The translations under genes and the position numbers were made by a program. Shown here one piece after another: positions 15,264-23,885 of a stretch of DNA of 64,000 nt (the stretch's first letter is position 1; every line of letters starts with the position of its first letter). The notes under the pieces are model-generated. The model ran no database searches. It was not told the origin of the DNA and saw only the letters and a list, made by a program, of their open reading frames with translations. This DNA is from Streptomyces flaveolus. Its GTDB lineage: Bacteria > Actinomycetota > Actinomycetes > Streptomycetales > Streptomycetaceae. The stretch covers positions 124,001-188,000 of the forward strand of contig NZ_BMRV01000010.1 of assembly GCF_014648815.1 (NCBI RefSeq). The letters run 5' to 3'.

Positions 15264-16778
15264 TCAGGTCCGCGCGCAGTCCAGGCCGTTGAGCGTGAAG
15301 TCGTCCGGCGGGGAGTTCCTGCCGCGCCAGGAGGCGAGGAAGCCGAAGGCGAGGCGGCCGTTCGCGGGGACGGCCGCGTTGTAGTCGGCGGCGCCGGCGG
15401 TCACCCGGGAGCCGTTCTGGCCGTAGGTCGCGTCCCACATCTGGCCGACCCGCTGGCCGTCGGGGAAGGTCCAGGCGACGTGCCAGGAGTCGAGGGCGGC
15501 GGTGGTGGTGACGGTGACGGTGGCCTGGAAGCCGTCGGGCCACTGGTGGACGAGGTCGTAGTGGACGCGGCAGGCGGCGGGCGCGGCCGTTCCGGGGGCC
15601 GACGGGGAGGGGCCGTCGGCGGCGCGGGAGGTGGGGGTGGACGTCCCCTGGGGTTCCGGGTCGGGCTTCTTCGGCCCGTCGCTCCCGGGGTCCGCGCCCG
15701 GTGTGCTCACCGTGGGGTCGGTGGAGGGCCGTGGCGTGTCCGACGGCGGCGCCCCGGTCGTGTACGGCGGTGACGGGCGGGGGTCGGCCACCGGCCGGCC
15801 GTCGGCGCGTTCGGCGCGTGCCGCGGTGTCCGGGGAGCGGTCGGCGGGCATCAGGGAGACGCCGAGCGCCAGCAGGGACACCAGGACGGCCGTGGCGAGG
15901 AGGCCGCCGCGGACGGCGCGGGCCCTGGGCGAGCCGTCCCCTGGCCCGTCGGCGCGGTCGTCGCCGTCCGGTCCGGGGTGTCCGGCGCCGAGACGTGCCT
16001 CGGCGGCCCGGCGGCGGCGCTCCAGGTAGGCGAGGCCGCCCCAGCCGATCACCCCGGCGGCGAGGGCCGCGGGCAGTCCGGTGCCGTGCGGGCGCAGACA
16101 GGCGGCGGCCCCGGCGCAGTCGGCGCAGGTCGCGAGGTGGCGGGAGAGGTCGTCGGGCATGCCGGCGGCGGGCTGCCGGGTCACGGCGTCCAGCATCCGG
16201 GCGTAGCCGCGGCACTCCGGGTCCAGGGGCGCGTCGAGGTGGCCGCGCCGGCAGCGGTCGCGGAACAGGTCGCGCGCCTGGGCGAGTTCGGCGGAGGCGG
16301 AGGCCGGGTCGAGGCCGATCCGACGGGCCACCACGGGCAGCGGCAGCGCCTCCACGTCGGCCAGCCACAGCAGTTCGGCGTCCGCGGCCTGCATGTCCTT
16401 CAGGCCGCGCAGTGCGAGGGGGCGCCGCGACGGCGGCCCGCTGTACCGGGCGGCCTGCCGGGAGCCCAGCCACAGCCGCAGGTCGGGGTCGAGTTCGTGT
16501 CCGCGCCCGTCGTCCGCCCAGGCCGCCGCGGTGGTGCGTACGGCTGTCAGGAGTAGCGGGACGCGGGGCAGCCGGGAGGGGCGGCGGGCGGTGCCGGGGG
16601 CCGTGGCGGCGTCGGCGGCGCGGACCTCGCGCATGCCCTGGGTGAACGCCTCGGTGGCCAGCCGGCCGGCCGCCTCGGATCCGGCCGTGCACAGGTCGGC
16701 GTAGGAGAGCACCGTGTCCCAGCACTCGGCGAACAGGGCGGCCTCGGCGGCGTCCTGGGGGATCGGCAGGTCGGGCAT
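15264..16778 (-). CDS. Sigma-like/zinc-finger/transmembrane protein with extracellular CBM2 cellulose-binding domain
   Basis: 504 aa from ATG 16778 (AGGAG upstream). The N-terminus (~1-200) resembles a sigma-70 family protein, with a region-4-like helix-turn-helix (LPLPVVARRIGLDPASASAE). An anti-sigma-type zinc finger follows near residue 218 (HLATCADC), then two hydrophobic segments (about 238-255 and 290-312). A long Pro/Ser/Thr/Asp linker leads to a family-2 carbohydrate-binding module (about 400-504), with bracketing cysteines and the expected tryptophans in SWHVAWTFPDG, MWDATYGQNGS and FGFLASWRG. The topology suggests cytoplasmic sensing domains joined to an external polysaccharide binder, like the clostridial RsgI idea but in one chain. 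Role inferred: sensing or anchoring to cellulose-like polymers. Confidence 0.8.
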   Translation of the reverse strand: MPDLPIPQDAAEAALFAECWDTVLSYADLCTAGSEAAGRLATEAFTQGMREVRAADAATAPGTARRPSRLPRVPLLLTAVRTTAAAWADDGRGHELDPDLRLWLGSRQAARYSGPPSRRPLALRGLKDMQAADAELLWLADVEALPLPVVARRIGLDPASASAELAQARDLFRDRCRRGHLDAPLDPECRGYARMLDAVTRQPAAGMPDDLSRHLATCADCAGAAACLRPHGTGLPAALAAGVIGWGGLAYLERRRRAAEARLGAGHPGPDGDDRADGPGDGSPRARAVRGGLLATAVLVSLLALGVSLMPADRSPDTAARAERADGRPVADPRPSPPYTTGAPPSDTPRPSTDPTVSTPGADPGSDGPKKPDPEPQGTSTPTSRAADGPSPSAPGTAAPAACRVHYDLVHQWPDGFQATVTVTTTAALDSWHVAWTFPDGQRVGQMWDATYGQNGSRVTAGAADYNAAVPANGRLAFGFLASWRGRNSPPDDFTLNGLDCART

Positions 16779-16991
16779 CGGACTCCTGCATCCACGGGCG
16801 AGGCCAACTCGCGTTACTGACGACGGAGTTGGGGACGGGCCTCACGGCAGGCGCAGAGCTTCGCATGCCTGCGGCACACCTGACAAGCGCCGTGTTCACA
16901 GCGCGCGGGTCCGGCGCGCGGACCGCGGCCCGGCCCCTCGGGAGTCGTACGGGGGCCCGGGCCGGAACGTCTCACCTCGTCTGGTGCCGGC

Positions 16992-18311
16992 TCACGCCTC
17001 GACGCGCTCGTCCGCCGGCAGGCTGTCCATGAAGGAGCTGACGGAGAAGACCGCGTTGCCGGCCCCGGGCGGGCCGTAGCCGGGGGGCGAGGCCAGGCCG
17101 AAGTCCTCCATCGTCTGCCGGTAGGCCTGGAGCAGCCGGATGTGGTACTCCAGCGGCGCGCCCTGCGGGTTGGCCTTGCCGAGCGGGGTGGTGGGCTCGG
17201 GGCACCAGGTGGTGAAGCGGGGCGTGATGCCGTGCGACATGAAGAAGCGCAGGCCCTCGGTGGTGGACGCGATGGCCTCGTCGACCGTCTTGAAGCCGAA
17301 CGGCTCGGCCATCTCGACGCCCGCGACGAAGTTCGGGATGACGTTGCGCGCGCCGAAGACGTCGGCGGAGTCCAGGATGCGCTTGTGCCACTCGTCGCGG
17401 CCGACGTAGCGCTCCTTGCCGGGGCAGTACATCTTGAACAGGTACTCGTCCCACACCTCGAAGTTGGGGTGGTAGATCTGCACGCCGTAGTCCTTGAAGC
17501 GCTGGACGTCGGGCTTGGGCAGGGCCTGGGCGACGACCTTGCCGATCCAGCGTCCGGGGAAGCGCTCCTCGATGGCCTTGGCGTAGTGGCCGTAGAAGTC
17601 GGCCTCGTCCCGGCCGGAGACCGTCTTGGTGATGGCGCCGCCGGTGAGGGTGTAGGCGGTGGAGGCCTTCGCCGTGTCGTACCGGTCGATGATCTCCAGG
17701 GCCTCCAGCACCTCCTCGACGTCCTTCACGCCCGTGTAGGGACGGCCGGCCGCCTTGTGCTGGCGCCAGTTGTGGTTGATGTCGCAGTACTGGCACTCCT
17801 CCTTGGCGCCGAAGTACTGGCAGACCCGGAAGACGGTCAGGTAGATCAGGTAGCCCCACTGGATGGTCGGGGCCACCTCCATGACCGACTTCCCGTTGGA
17901 GAGGGTGTGGCGGTAGTACTCGGGCATCGGCGGCACGCCGACGTCCGAGATCCGCTTGCCGTCGAGGTAGAGGCCGAGCTGGTTGTGCTCGTCGGCGGCG
18001 ACGCGGTAGGGCGAGGACGGGTTCACGCGCACCGAGACGACGGTGCGGCGCAGGTCGTAGGGGCCGCCGGTGAGGATGATCTCCTCCGGCGGGCGGCGCA
18101 GCGCGGCCTCGCCCAGTTCTGGCAGGGTGCCGTGGTCGAAGGAGAAGATGAAGTAGGACTTCGGCTTGACCTCACCATCCTCGTTGTCACTCAGCGCGGA
18201 GGGGTCGAAGGCCACGCCGCCGCGCAGGAGGTCCTCCTTGAAGACGGCCTCGCGCGGCACGTGCGGGAACCGCTCCATCAGATCCTCGACCAGCGCGGTA
18301 CGGCTGTCCAT
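16992..18311 (-). CDS. Radical SAM-type protein with unusual CX8CX2C spacing
   Basis: 439 aa from ATG 18311 (GGAGGAG upstream). The centre reads as a TIM-barrel radical SAM enzyme: a cysteine cluster CQYFGAKEECQYC (near residues 165-177), a GGE-like STAYTLTGGAITK motif, and later strand ends such as NFVAGVEM. The cysteine spacing is CX8CX2C, instead of the canonical CX3CX2C. The ~150-residue N-terminal region (for example FKEDLLRGG, then NPSSPYRV) is specific to this family, which I know only as uncharacterised actinobacterial proteins. It is followed on the same strand, after 213 bp, by the CBM2 protein and is divergent from the alditol oxidase. The substrate is unknown. Confidence 0.7.
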   Translation of the reverse strand: MDSRTALVEDLMERFPHVPREAVFKEDLLRGGVAFDPSALSDNEDGEVKPKSYFIFSFDHGTLPELGEAALRRPPEEIILTGGPYDLRRTVVSVRVNPSSPYRVAADEHNQLGLYLDGKRISDVGVPPMPEYYRHTLSNGKSVMEVAPTIQWGYLIYLTVFRVCQYFGAKEECQYCDINHNWRQHKAAGRPYTGVKDVEEVLEALEIIDRYDTAKASTAYTLTGGAITKTVSGRDEADFYGHYAKAIEERFPGRWIGKVVAQALPKPDVQRFKDYGVQIYHPNFEVWDEYLFKMYCPGKERYVGRDEWHKRILDSADVFGARNVIPNFVAGVEMAEPFGFKTVDEAIASTTEGLRFFMSHGITPRFTTWCPEPTTPLGKANPQGAPLEYHIRLLQAYRQTMEDFGLASPPGYGPPGAGNAVFSVSSFMDSLPADERVEA

Positions 18312-18414
18312 CGACGTGTCTCCTCCCGGTTCGGACGTACGACTCCTCACGGTATGCCCCCGCCCCGGCATCATCCGTGCCGGGTCCCCTTCCGGCGCGC
18401 GATGTGTGCCGGCG

Positions 18415-18428
18415 GCCGGGCGCCCGGC
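18415..18428. promoter_or_regulatory. 14-bp palindrome in divergent promoter region
   Basis: GCCGGGCGCCCGGC is a perfect palindrome between the divergent radical SAM and alditol oxidase genes. It could be an operator. Such palindromes are not rare in DNA of this GC content, so confidence is low. Confidence 0.2.
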
Positions 18429-18589
18429 GGCAGCCCGGGGGCGGGGTGCCGTGATGTGCTCGGTGAGCCGGCACCGGTCCGTCCGCACGGGTGACGGTGG
18501 CGTTGCGCCCCGTCACCGAGCCGTGCGGGCGGAGCCACCGCTCGTCGCCCCCGTACACCGCCGTGTCACGGGAAGGTAGGTTCAACGGC

Positions 18590-19843
18590 ATGACCGACAC
18601 CGTGACCAACTGGGCCGGGAACATCACCTACACGGCCAAGGAACTGCTCCGGCCGCACTCGACGGCGGCGCTGCGGTCGCTGGTGGCGGACAGCTCCCGG
18701 GTGCGGGTGCTGGGCAGCGGGCACTCCTTCAACGAGATCGCCGAGCCGGGCACCGAGGGCGTCCTGCTGTCGCTGGCGTCGCTGCCGCCCGAGGTGGACG
18801 TGGACACGGCGGCCCGTACGGTGCGGGTGGGCGGCGGTGTCCGGTACGCGGAGCTGGCCCGGCTGGTGCACGCGCGGGGGCTGGCGCTGCCGAACATGGC
18901 GTCGCTGCCGCACATCTCGGTCGCCGGGTCGGTGGCGACCGGCACGCACGGCTCCGGGGTGGGCAACGGTTCGCTGGCGTCCGTCGTGCGCGAGGTGGAG
19001 CTGGTCACCGCCGACGGTTCGACGGTGACCGTCACGCGGGGCGAGGAGCGGTTCGGCGGCGCGGTCACCTCCCTCGGCGCCCTCGGTGTCGTGACCGCCC
19101 TCACCCTCGACCTGGAGCCGGCCTACGAGGTCGAGCAGCACGTCTTCACCGAGCTGCCGCTGGCCGGACTGGACACGGCGACGTTCGAGGCGGTGATGTC
19201 GGCGGCCTACAGCGTGAGCCTGTTCACCGACTGGCGGGAGCCCGGCTTCCGCCAGGTGTGGCTCAAGCGGCGCACCGACCGGCCGCTGCCCGACTTCCCG
19301 TACGCCGCACCGGCCGCCGAGAAGATGCATCCGGTGCCGGGCATGCCGGCCGTCAACTGCACCGAGCAGTTCGGGGTGCCGGGGCCGTGGCACGAGCGGC
19401 TGCCGCACTTCCGTGCCGAGTTCGTGCCCAGCAGTGGCGCCGAGCTCCAGTCGGAGTACCTGATGCCGCGCGAGCACGCCCTCGACGCGCTGCGCGCGCT
19501 GGACGCGATCCGGGAGACCGTCGCACCGGTGCTGCAGACCTGCGAGGTGCGCACGGTCGCCGCCGACGAGCAGTGGCTGGGCCCGGCGTACGGGCGGGAC
19601 ACGGTGGCGGCGCACTTCACCTGGGTCGAGGACACCGCAGCGGTGCTGCCGGTGGTGCGACGGCTGGAGGAGGCGCTGGACGCCTTCGACGCGCGTCCGC
19701 ACTGGGGGAAGGTGTTCACCACCCCGGCGGCGGTGCTGCGCGAGCGCTATCCGCGGCTCGGTGACTTCGGGGCGCTGGTGAGGTCGCTGGATCCGCAGGG
19801 CAAGTTCACCAACGCGTTCGTGCGCGGGGTGCTGGCCGGCTGA
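18590..19843 (+). CDS. aldO: Alditol oxidase (AldO/xylitol oxidase family)
   Basis: 417-aa FAD enzyme that oxidises the primary alcohol of xylitol, sorbitol and other polyols, making hydrogen peroxide; the S. coelicolor protein AldO (SCO6147) is well studied. The N-terminal FAD-binding PCMH domain contains VRVLGSGHSFNEI, with the covalent flavin His at residue 45 (His46 in AldO). It also has PNMASLPHISVAGSVATGTH. The substrate domain has SEYLMPREHA and HWGKVFTTP, carrying the Glu, Arg and Lys that hold substrate in AldO. The start is ATG 18590, with AGGTAGG upstream; upstream in-frame starts are not supported. The near-identity of motifs makes the assignment secure. Confidence 0.93.
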   Translation: MTDTVTNWAGNITYTAKELLRPHSTAALRSLVADSSRVRVLGSGHSFNEIAEPGTEGVLLSLASLPPEVDVDTAARTVRVGGGVRYAELARLVHARGLALPNMASLPHISVAGSVATGTHGSGVGNGSLASVVREVELVTADGSTVTVTRGEERFGGAVTSLGALGVVTALTLDLEPAYEVEQHVFTELPLAGLDTATFEAVMSAAYSVSLFTDWREPGFRQVWLKRRTDRPLPDFPYAAPAAEKMHPVPGMPAVNCTEQFGVPGPWHERLPHFRAEFVPSSGAELQSEYLMPREHALDALRALDAIRETVAPVLQTCEVRTVAADEQWLGPAYGRDTVAAHFTWVEDTAAVLPVVRRLEEALDAFDARPHWGKVFTTPAAVLRERYPRLGDFGALVRSLDPQGKFTNAFVRGVLAG

Positions 19844-19858
19844 GGTGCGCGCGGGCGG

Positions 19859-20308
19859 TCAGTCCGTCGTGCGGCGCAGCTCCACCAGCGGGATGACGCG
19901 GTCGGTCCGCTCCTGGTGCTGGGCGAAGAACGGCGCCTGTTCGAGCAGCAGCGGCCACAGCCGGTCGTGTTCGGACGCGTCCAGGACGGTGGCGACGGCC
20001 GGGTAGGTGTCCGGGCCGAGTTCGACGGTGACGTCGGGGTGGGCCACGATGTTGTGGAACCAGTCCGGGTGCCGGGGCGCCCCCATGTTGGACGCGACGA
20101 CCATCACGCGGTCGCCGTCGAGCCGCCAGAAGCCCATCGGGGTGGTGCGCCGCGTGCCGCTGCGGGCCCCGGTGTGGGTGAGCAGGAGCATCCGGTCGGC
20201 GTGCATCATCTCGCCGATCTTCCCGCTGCCCCGCTGCGCGCGGAACTGCTCGGCGACCTGGCGGTTGAGCTCGTTGCGCTGCTCGGTGCTCATCGTCGAC
20301 GGGTCCAT
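19859..20308 (-). CDS. F420H2-type nitroreductase family (Ddn-like split beta-barrel) oxidoreductase
   Basis: 149 aa from ATG 20308; a TTG at 20317 and an ATG at 20293 are alternatives. It belongs to the deazaflavin (F420)-dependent nitroreductase family that includes mycobacterial Ddn. Family marks visible are LLLTHTGARSGTRRTTPMGF and, further on, VASNMGAPRHPDWFHN. The latter is followed by AHPDVTVELGPDTY. The physiological substrate is unknown; Ddn relatives reduce quinones and nitroimidazoles. It is divergent from a TetR regulator with palindromes between them, so control by that regulator is likely. Confidence 0.82.
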   Translation of the reverse strand: MDPSTMSTEQRNELNRQVAEQFRAQRGSGKIGEMMHADRMLLLTHTGARSGTRRTTPMGFWRLDGDRVMVVASNMGAPRHPDWFHNIVAHPDVTVELGPDTYPAVATVLDASEHDRLWPLLLEQAPFFAQHQERTDRVIPLVELRRTTD

Positions 20309-20352
20309 GGCGGTCAATCTGCCACACCCGCCGCGCCTTCGCAGGGCGTCCG

Positions 20353-20369
20353 GCGCACGGGCCGTGCGC
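20353..20369. promoter_or_regulatory. Candidate TetR operator 1 (17-bp palindrome)
   Basis: GCGCACGGGCCGTGCGC is a perfect palindrome with 8-bp arms and a central G, in the gap between the divergent nitroreductase and TetR genes. Its position and symmetry fit a TetR-family operator. Confidence 0.45.
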
Positions 20370-20376
20370 GGGGCCG

Positions 20377-20388
20377 GTCCGTGCGGAC
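20377..20388. promoter_or_regulatory. Candidate TetR operator 2 (12-bp palindrome)
   Basis: GTCCGTGCGGAC is a palindrome with 5-bp arms, 7 bp from the larger one. Two adjacent symmetric sites could serve the two divergent promoters. The half-sites share only a loose CGTGCG-like core with the first. Confidence 0.3.
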
Positions 20389-20478
20389 GGGCGACCCCGG
20401 GGGCGCGGACCTGCGCCTGTCCTAGGATGCGGGCGGAACATTCCGCGATGCGAGCGCACCCGCCGGAGAGGTGGACCC

Positions 20479-21051
20479 ATGCCCCGAGCCGGCCTCACGA
20501 CCGAGCGCGTCGTCGCGGCCGCCGCCGACCTCGCCGACGAGGCGGGGTTCGAGAGCGTCACCGTCTCCGCGCTGGCCCGGCGCCTGGGGGTGAAGGACGC
20601 GAGCCTGTACACGCACGTCCGCGGCCTGCACGACCTGCGCGTGCGGATGGCGCTGCTGGCGGGCGGCGAGCTGATCGAGGAGATCGCGGCGGCGGTCGCC
20701 GGGCGGGCCGGCAAGGAGGCGCTGGCCGCCTTCGCGGGCGCCTACCGGGCGTACGCACTGAGCCATCCCGGCCGGTACGCCGCGACCCAGATCCGTGTCG
20801 ACCAGTCGCTCGCCGCCGACTCCCCCGCGCTGCGCCGCACCGCGGAGATCACCTACGGGATGCTGCGCGCGTACGGCCTCGGCGAGCCCGACCTCACCGA
20901 TGCCGTACGCCTGCTGCGCAGCACCTTCCACGGCTACTGCGCCCTGGAGGCCGCCGGGGCCTTCGGTGCCCCGCGGGACGTCCAGGCGTCGTGGGACAGG
21001 GCCGTGGACGCGCTGCACGTCGCGCTGGAGCACTGGCCGGCCGCCGGCTGA
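20479..21051 (+). CDS. TetR/AcrR family transcriptional regulator (WHG-type C-terminal domain)
   Basis: 190 aa. The N-terminal helix-turn-helix is typical of TetR proteins (FESVTVSALARRLGVKDAS, then LYTHVRGLHDLR). The C-terminal ligand-binding domain contains RSTFHGYCALEAAGAFG, which resembles the TetR_C WHG subfamily. It starts at ATG 20479, with GGAGAGG at 20464-20470. The divergent nitroreductase-family gene and the palindromes between them make that gene the most probable target. The ligand is unknown. Confidence 0.88.
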   Translation: MPRAGLTTERVVAAAADLADEAGFESVTVSALARRLGVKDASLYTHVRGLHDLRVRMALLAGGELIEEIAAAVAGRAGKEALAAFAGAYRAYALSHPGRYAATQIRVDQSLAADSPALRRTAEITYGMLRAYGLGEPDLTDAVRLLRSTFHGYCALEAAGAFGAPRDVQASWDRAVDALHVALEHWPAAG

Positions 21052-21069
21052 CCCGCGCCCGCCGTCCGC

Positions 21070-21873
21070 TCAGGCCTTGCGCGCGACCCCGCAGACGGCG
21101 ACCTCGGCCGTGGGCTCCGGGGAGGCGGTGGCGTCCGGGCGCCAGGCGGCGGACGCCACCACGCCGGGTTCGACGAGGTCGAGCCCGGTGAAGTAGGCGG
21201 CGATCTCCTGCGGGGACCGGAGGTGGTAGGTGTTGGCCGACTGCGCGTTGTAGGTCTCGACGGCCGTGTTGAGGGCGGGGTTGCTGTTCGTGCCGTCGCT
21301 CAGGGCGAGGTAGCTGCCCGGCGGCAGTGCCGACACCAGCCGGGCGACCAGCTCCGCGGGCCGGTCGTCGTCGGCGACCTGGCCCATGATGCCCAGCATG
21401 GTCAGGGCGACCGGCCGGTCGAAGTCCAGGGTCTTGGCGGCCTCGGCGAGGATCCGGTCGGGGTCGCGCACGTCGGCGTCGATGTAGGCGCAGGCGCCCT
21501 CCTCGGTGCTGGTGAGCAGCGCCTCGGCGTGCGTCAGGACGAGGGGGTCGTTGTCGACGTAGACGATGCGGCTCTCCGGCGCGATGCGCTGGGCCAGTTC
21601 GTGCGTGTTGTCCGCGGTGGGCAGGCCGGTGCCGATGTCGAGAAACTGGCGGATGCCGGCCTCCTCGGCCAGGAAGCGCACGGCGCGCGCCAGGAACTTG
21701 CGTTGCAGGCGTGCGACGGCCGCGAACTCCGGGAACGTCGACAGGATGACGTCGCCGACCTGGCTGTCGACGGGGTAGTTGTCCTTGCCGCCCAGCAAGT
21801 AGTTCCAGACACGGGCGGAGTGCGGGCGATCGGTCTGCAGCCTGGCCCTGACTTCATCACGCGGGTGATCCAT
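21070..21873 (-). CDS. DUF574 S-adenosylmethionine-dependent methyltransferase
   Basis: 267 aa from ATG 21873. It belongs to the actinobacterial SAM methyltransferase family formerly called DUF574, which is greatly expanded in streptomycetes. Characteristic motifs are RVWNYLLGGKDNYPVD near the N-terminus, the SAM-binding loop FLDIGTGLPT, and IVYVDNDPLVLTHAEALL. DVRDP then marks the acidic adenine-binding position. Substrates are unknown for nearly all members. It lies 35 bp downstream of the PEP-mutase-like gene on the same strand and may be co-transcribed. Confidence 0.85.
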   Translation of the reverse strand: MDHPRDEVRARLQTDRPHSARVWNYLLGGKDNYPVDSQVGDVILSTFPEFAAVARLQRKFLARAVRFLAEEAGIRQFLDIGTGLPTADNTHELAQRIAPESRIVYVDNDPLVLTHAEALLTSTEEGACAYIDADVRDPDRILAEAAKTLDFDRPVALTMLGIMGQVADDDRPAELVARLVSALPPGSYLALSDGTNSNPALNTAVETYNAQSANTYHLRSPQEIAAYFTGLDLVEPGVVASAAWRPDATASPEPTAEVAVCGVARKA

Positions 21874-21908
21874 GGGGACAGCTTCACACAGAGCGACGCT
21901 CCCGGGGG

Positions 21909-22655
21909 TCAACTACCCAGCTTTCGCACGTCGTCGTAGCTCGGCACCGTTCCGCCGGGAGCCCGCCCGGCCCGGATGTCGGCCACGGCCTCCAGGGCGG
22001 CGCCCAGCGCGCGCCGGTACAGCAGCGAGCCCAGACTCACCCGGCGTACGCCGAGGTCGGTGAGGTGCGGCAGGGCCGGGCCCGCCGGGGTGTAGAGGAC
22101 GTTGAGGGGGACGTCGAGGTCCCGGACCAGGGCGGCGATCGTGCGCGGGTCGCTCACACCGGGCACGAAGACGCCGTGGGCGCCCGCCTCCCGGTAGGCG
22201 TCGAGGCGCCGTGAGGTCCCCTCGCCGTCGCCGAGCCAGTACGTGTCGGTACGGGCGTTGACGAAGAGGCCGGGGGCCGCCGACCTCACCGCGGCGATCT
22301 TCGCCGCGTGCCGGTCGACGGGGCCGAGGCCGTCCTCCAGGTTGATGCCGACGGCGCCGACGGCCGCCAACTGCCGTGCGAACTCCGCGACCTCGTCGGG
22401 ATCGTCGCTGAAGCCGCCCTCCACGTCGACGGAGAGGAGGAACGGCTCCGAGCCCAGGGCGAGGGCCAGCCGGAGCGTCTCCTCCCGGGTCGCCGCCGCC
22501 CCGTCGGGCAGCCCGCCCGCCGCCGCGACACCCAGGCTGGTCGTGCCGATCGCCGCGCAGCCCAGGCCGGCGAGGAGGAGCGCGGAGGCGTGGTCCCAGG
22601 CGCACGGCAGCAGCAGCGGATCGCCCTCGCGGTGCAGATCGGCGAAGGCGGTCAC
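21909..22655 (-). CDS. Isocitrate lyase/PEP mutase superfamily protein
   Basis: 248 aa, GTG start. TIM-barrel enzyme of the carboxyphosphonoenolpyruvate mutase/isocitrate lyase superfamily, members of which make or break C-C or C-P bonds next to a carboxylate. It shows LLLPCAWDHASALLLAGLG, then SVDVEGGFSDDPDEVAEF, GINLEDGL and FVNARTDTYWLG. It lacks the KKCGH loop of true isocitrate lyase, so it is an uncharacterised member. Its start overlaps the stop of the DinB-like gene (GTGA), implying translational coupling. Confidence 0.82.
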   Translation of the reverse strand: MTAFADLHREGDPLLLPCAWDHASALLLAGLGCAAIGTTSLGVAAAGGLPDGAAATREETLRLALALGSEPFLLSVDVEGGFSDDPDEVAEFARQLAAVGAVGINLEDGLGPVDRHAAKIAAVRSAAPGLFVNARTDTYWLGDGEGTSRRLDAYREAGAHGVFVPGVSDPRTIAALVRDLDVPLNVLYTPAGPALPHLTDLGVRRVSLGSLLYRRALGAALEAVADIRAGRAPGGTVPSYDDVRKLGS

Positions 22656-23122
22656 GACAGGTCCCCCACGGCGTCGGCGTAGTACGCGGACTCCGCGACG
22701 TGCAGGGCGAGTTCGCGGAAGCTCCAGCCCTCGCCGGGCGAGTGGTCGAGCTGTTCGCCGGTGAGCGCGTCGAGGCGGTTGGCCCAGATCCGGGCGAGCC
22801 GGATGAGGCGGCTGCGGGCCTCTTCGAGGTCCTCCCGGGTGAACGGCGCGCGGTCCGCGTCCGTCGTGATCACGGAGGCGTGCCAGTGGTCGGGCTGCGG
22901 CCGCTCCCCCGCCAGCCGCGCCTCCAGCTCGGCGAGATGGTCGATCAGGTGGTCGGCGACGCGCCGGACGGCCTTGTGCGGGGTGTAGATCCGGTCGTCG
23001 ACGTGGGCCGGTTCCCCGTCCCAGCCGGTCCAGGTGGCGGCCAGGGCGAGGACGTGGTCGACCATGCCGGTGACGGCGTCGGCGGGCGTGACGGTCGCGG
23101 TGACGGTGTTCGGGTCGCTCAT
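22652..23122 (-). CDS. DinB-like/maleylpyruvate isomerase-type protein
   Basis: 156 aa from ATG 23122 (MSDPNTV). It is a four-helix-bundle protein of the DinB superfamily, which often bind a metal through three His residues and include mycothiol-dependent enzymes. Candidate ligands are in HLIDHLAELEARL and SFRELALHVAESAYYADAV. The conserved tryptophan-rich loop (TWTGWDGEPAHVDDRIY) is present. It is the first gene of a three-gene minus-strand group and overlaps the PEP-mutase-like gene by 4 nt. Function is not predictable beyond the fold. Confidence 0.7.
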   Translation of the reverse strand: MSDPNTVTATVTPADAVTGMVDHVLALAATWTGWDGEPAHVDDRIYTPHKAVRRVADHLIDHLAELEARLAGERPQPDHWHASVITTDADRAPFTREDLEEARSRLIRLARIWANRLDALTGEQLDHSPGEGWSFRELALHVAESAYYADAVGDLS

Positions 23123-23239
23123 GTCCCCGACGCTACGGTCCCGTTGCTTCGGTCCCCGCCGAAGTGTCCCGGGCCTTCGGGCGGGTACCCGGACGGTCAC
23201 CCGGAGTCATCGGCTTCCTCGACCGGCCGGAAGGTGGAC

Positions 23240-23776
23240 ATGGCAAGCACCGAGCGACAGGACGGCCGCCCCGCGCGGCGGTGGCAGGACAAGTTATGGG
23301 TGATCGGTCTGATGGTCCTGGCCATCGGTGTCGTGACCCGCATGGCCTTCAACGGATTCTCGGGGTGGCTGCCGGCTCTCGTGAGCGCCACGCTGATGAG
23401 CTGCTACGTCGTGTGGCTGGTACGCCGGCGCCGGCGCCACGACGCCCGCGCCACCGGTACCGATCCGGACGACGTGCCCGCCATGGAACGGCAGATCCTC
23501 AAGGGCGGGCCGCCGCCCGAGGAGCCCGGGCAACGTCGGGCCATGGCGGCGCTGGTCGACTCCCGGCGGCAGCGGCTGCGGCGCCACCGCTGGTGGGCGC
23601 TCCCCCTCCTCGCCGTGATCTTCTTCGGCACCGCGGCCCTGTGGTTCGCCTCCGGTGCGGTGGTCGCGGGCGGCTGGATGCTGGCGGCCGCGGTCGCCTC
23701 CATGGCGTGGATGGTCTGGTGGCACGTCCACTACGACCGCCGCCTGACGCAGATGCGCCGCCGCCTGCAGGGCTGA
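23240..23776 (+). CDS. Small membrane protein of unknown function
   Basis: 178 aa from ATG 23240 (GGAAGGTGGAC upstream). Two pairs of hydrophobic segments are visible: WVIGLMVLAIGVV and WLPALVSATLMSCYVVWL in the first half, and WWALPLLAVIFFGTAALWF and GGWMLAAAVASMAWMVWW in the second. They are separated by a charged cytoplasmic-type loop (RRRRRHDARATG, then MERQILKGGPPPEE). I do not recognise the family. It is divergent from the DinB-like gene. Confidence 0.65.
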   Translation: MASTERQDGRPARRWQDKLWVIGLMVLAIGVVTRMAFNGFSGWLPALVSATLMSCYVVWLVRRRRRHDARATGTDPDDVPAMERQILKGGPPPEEPGQRRAMAALVDSRRQRLRRHRWWALPLLAVIFFGTAALWFASGAVVAGGWMLAAAVASMAWMVWWHVHYDRRLTQMRRRLQG

Positions 23777-23885
23777 GCCGCGAGCCACGAGCCCGCGCGT
23801 CACCTCGGGACCGGTGCCCGGTGCGCCGGACCACCCATGCGTACCCCAGCACCGCCGCCGTGACGCCGCGGACCTTCGTGAGCGC

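Noticed and set aside
21909..22655. True isocitrate lyase of the glyoxylate shunt
   Set aside because: It is far too short and lacks the KKCGH active-site loop. Only the superfamily fold is supported.
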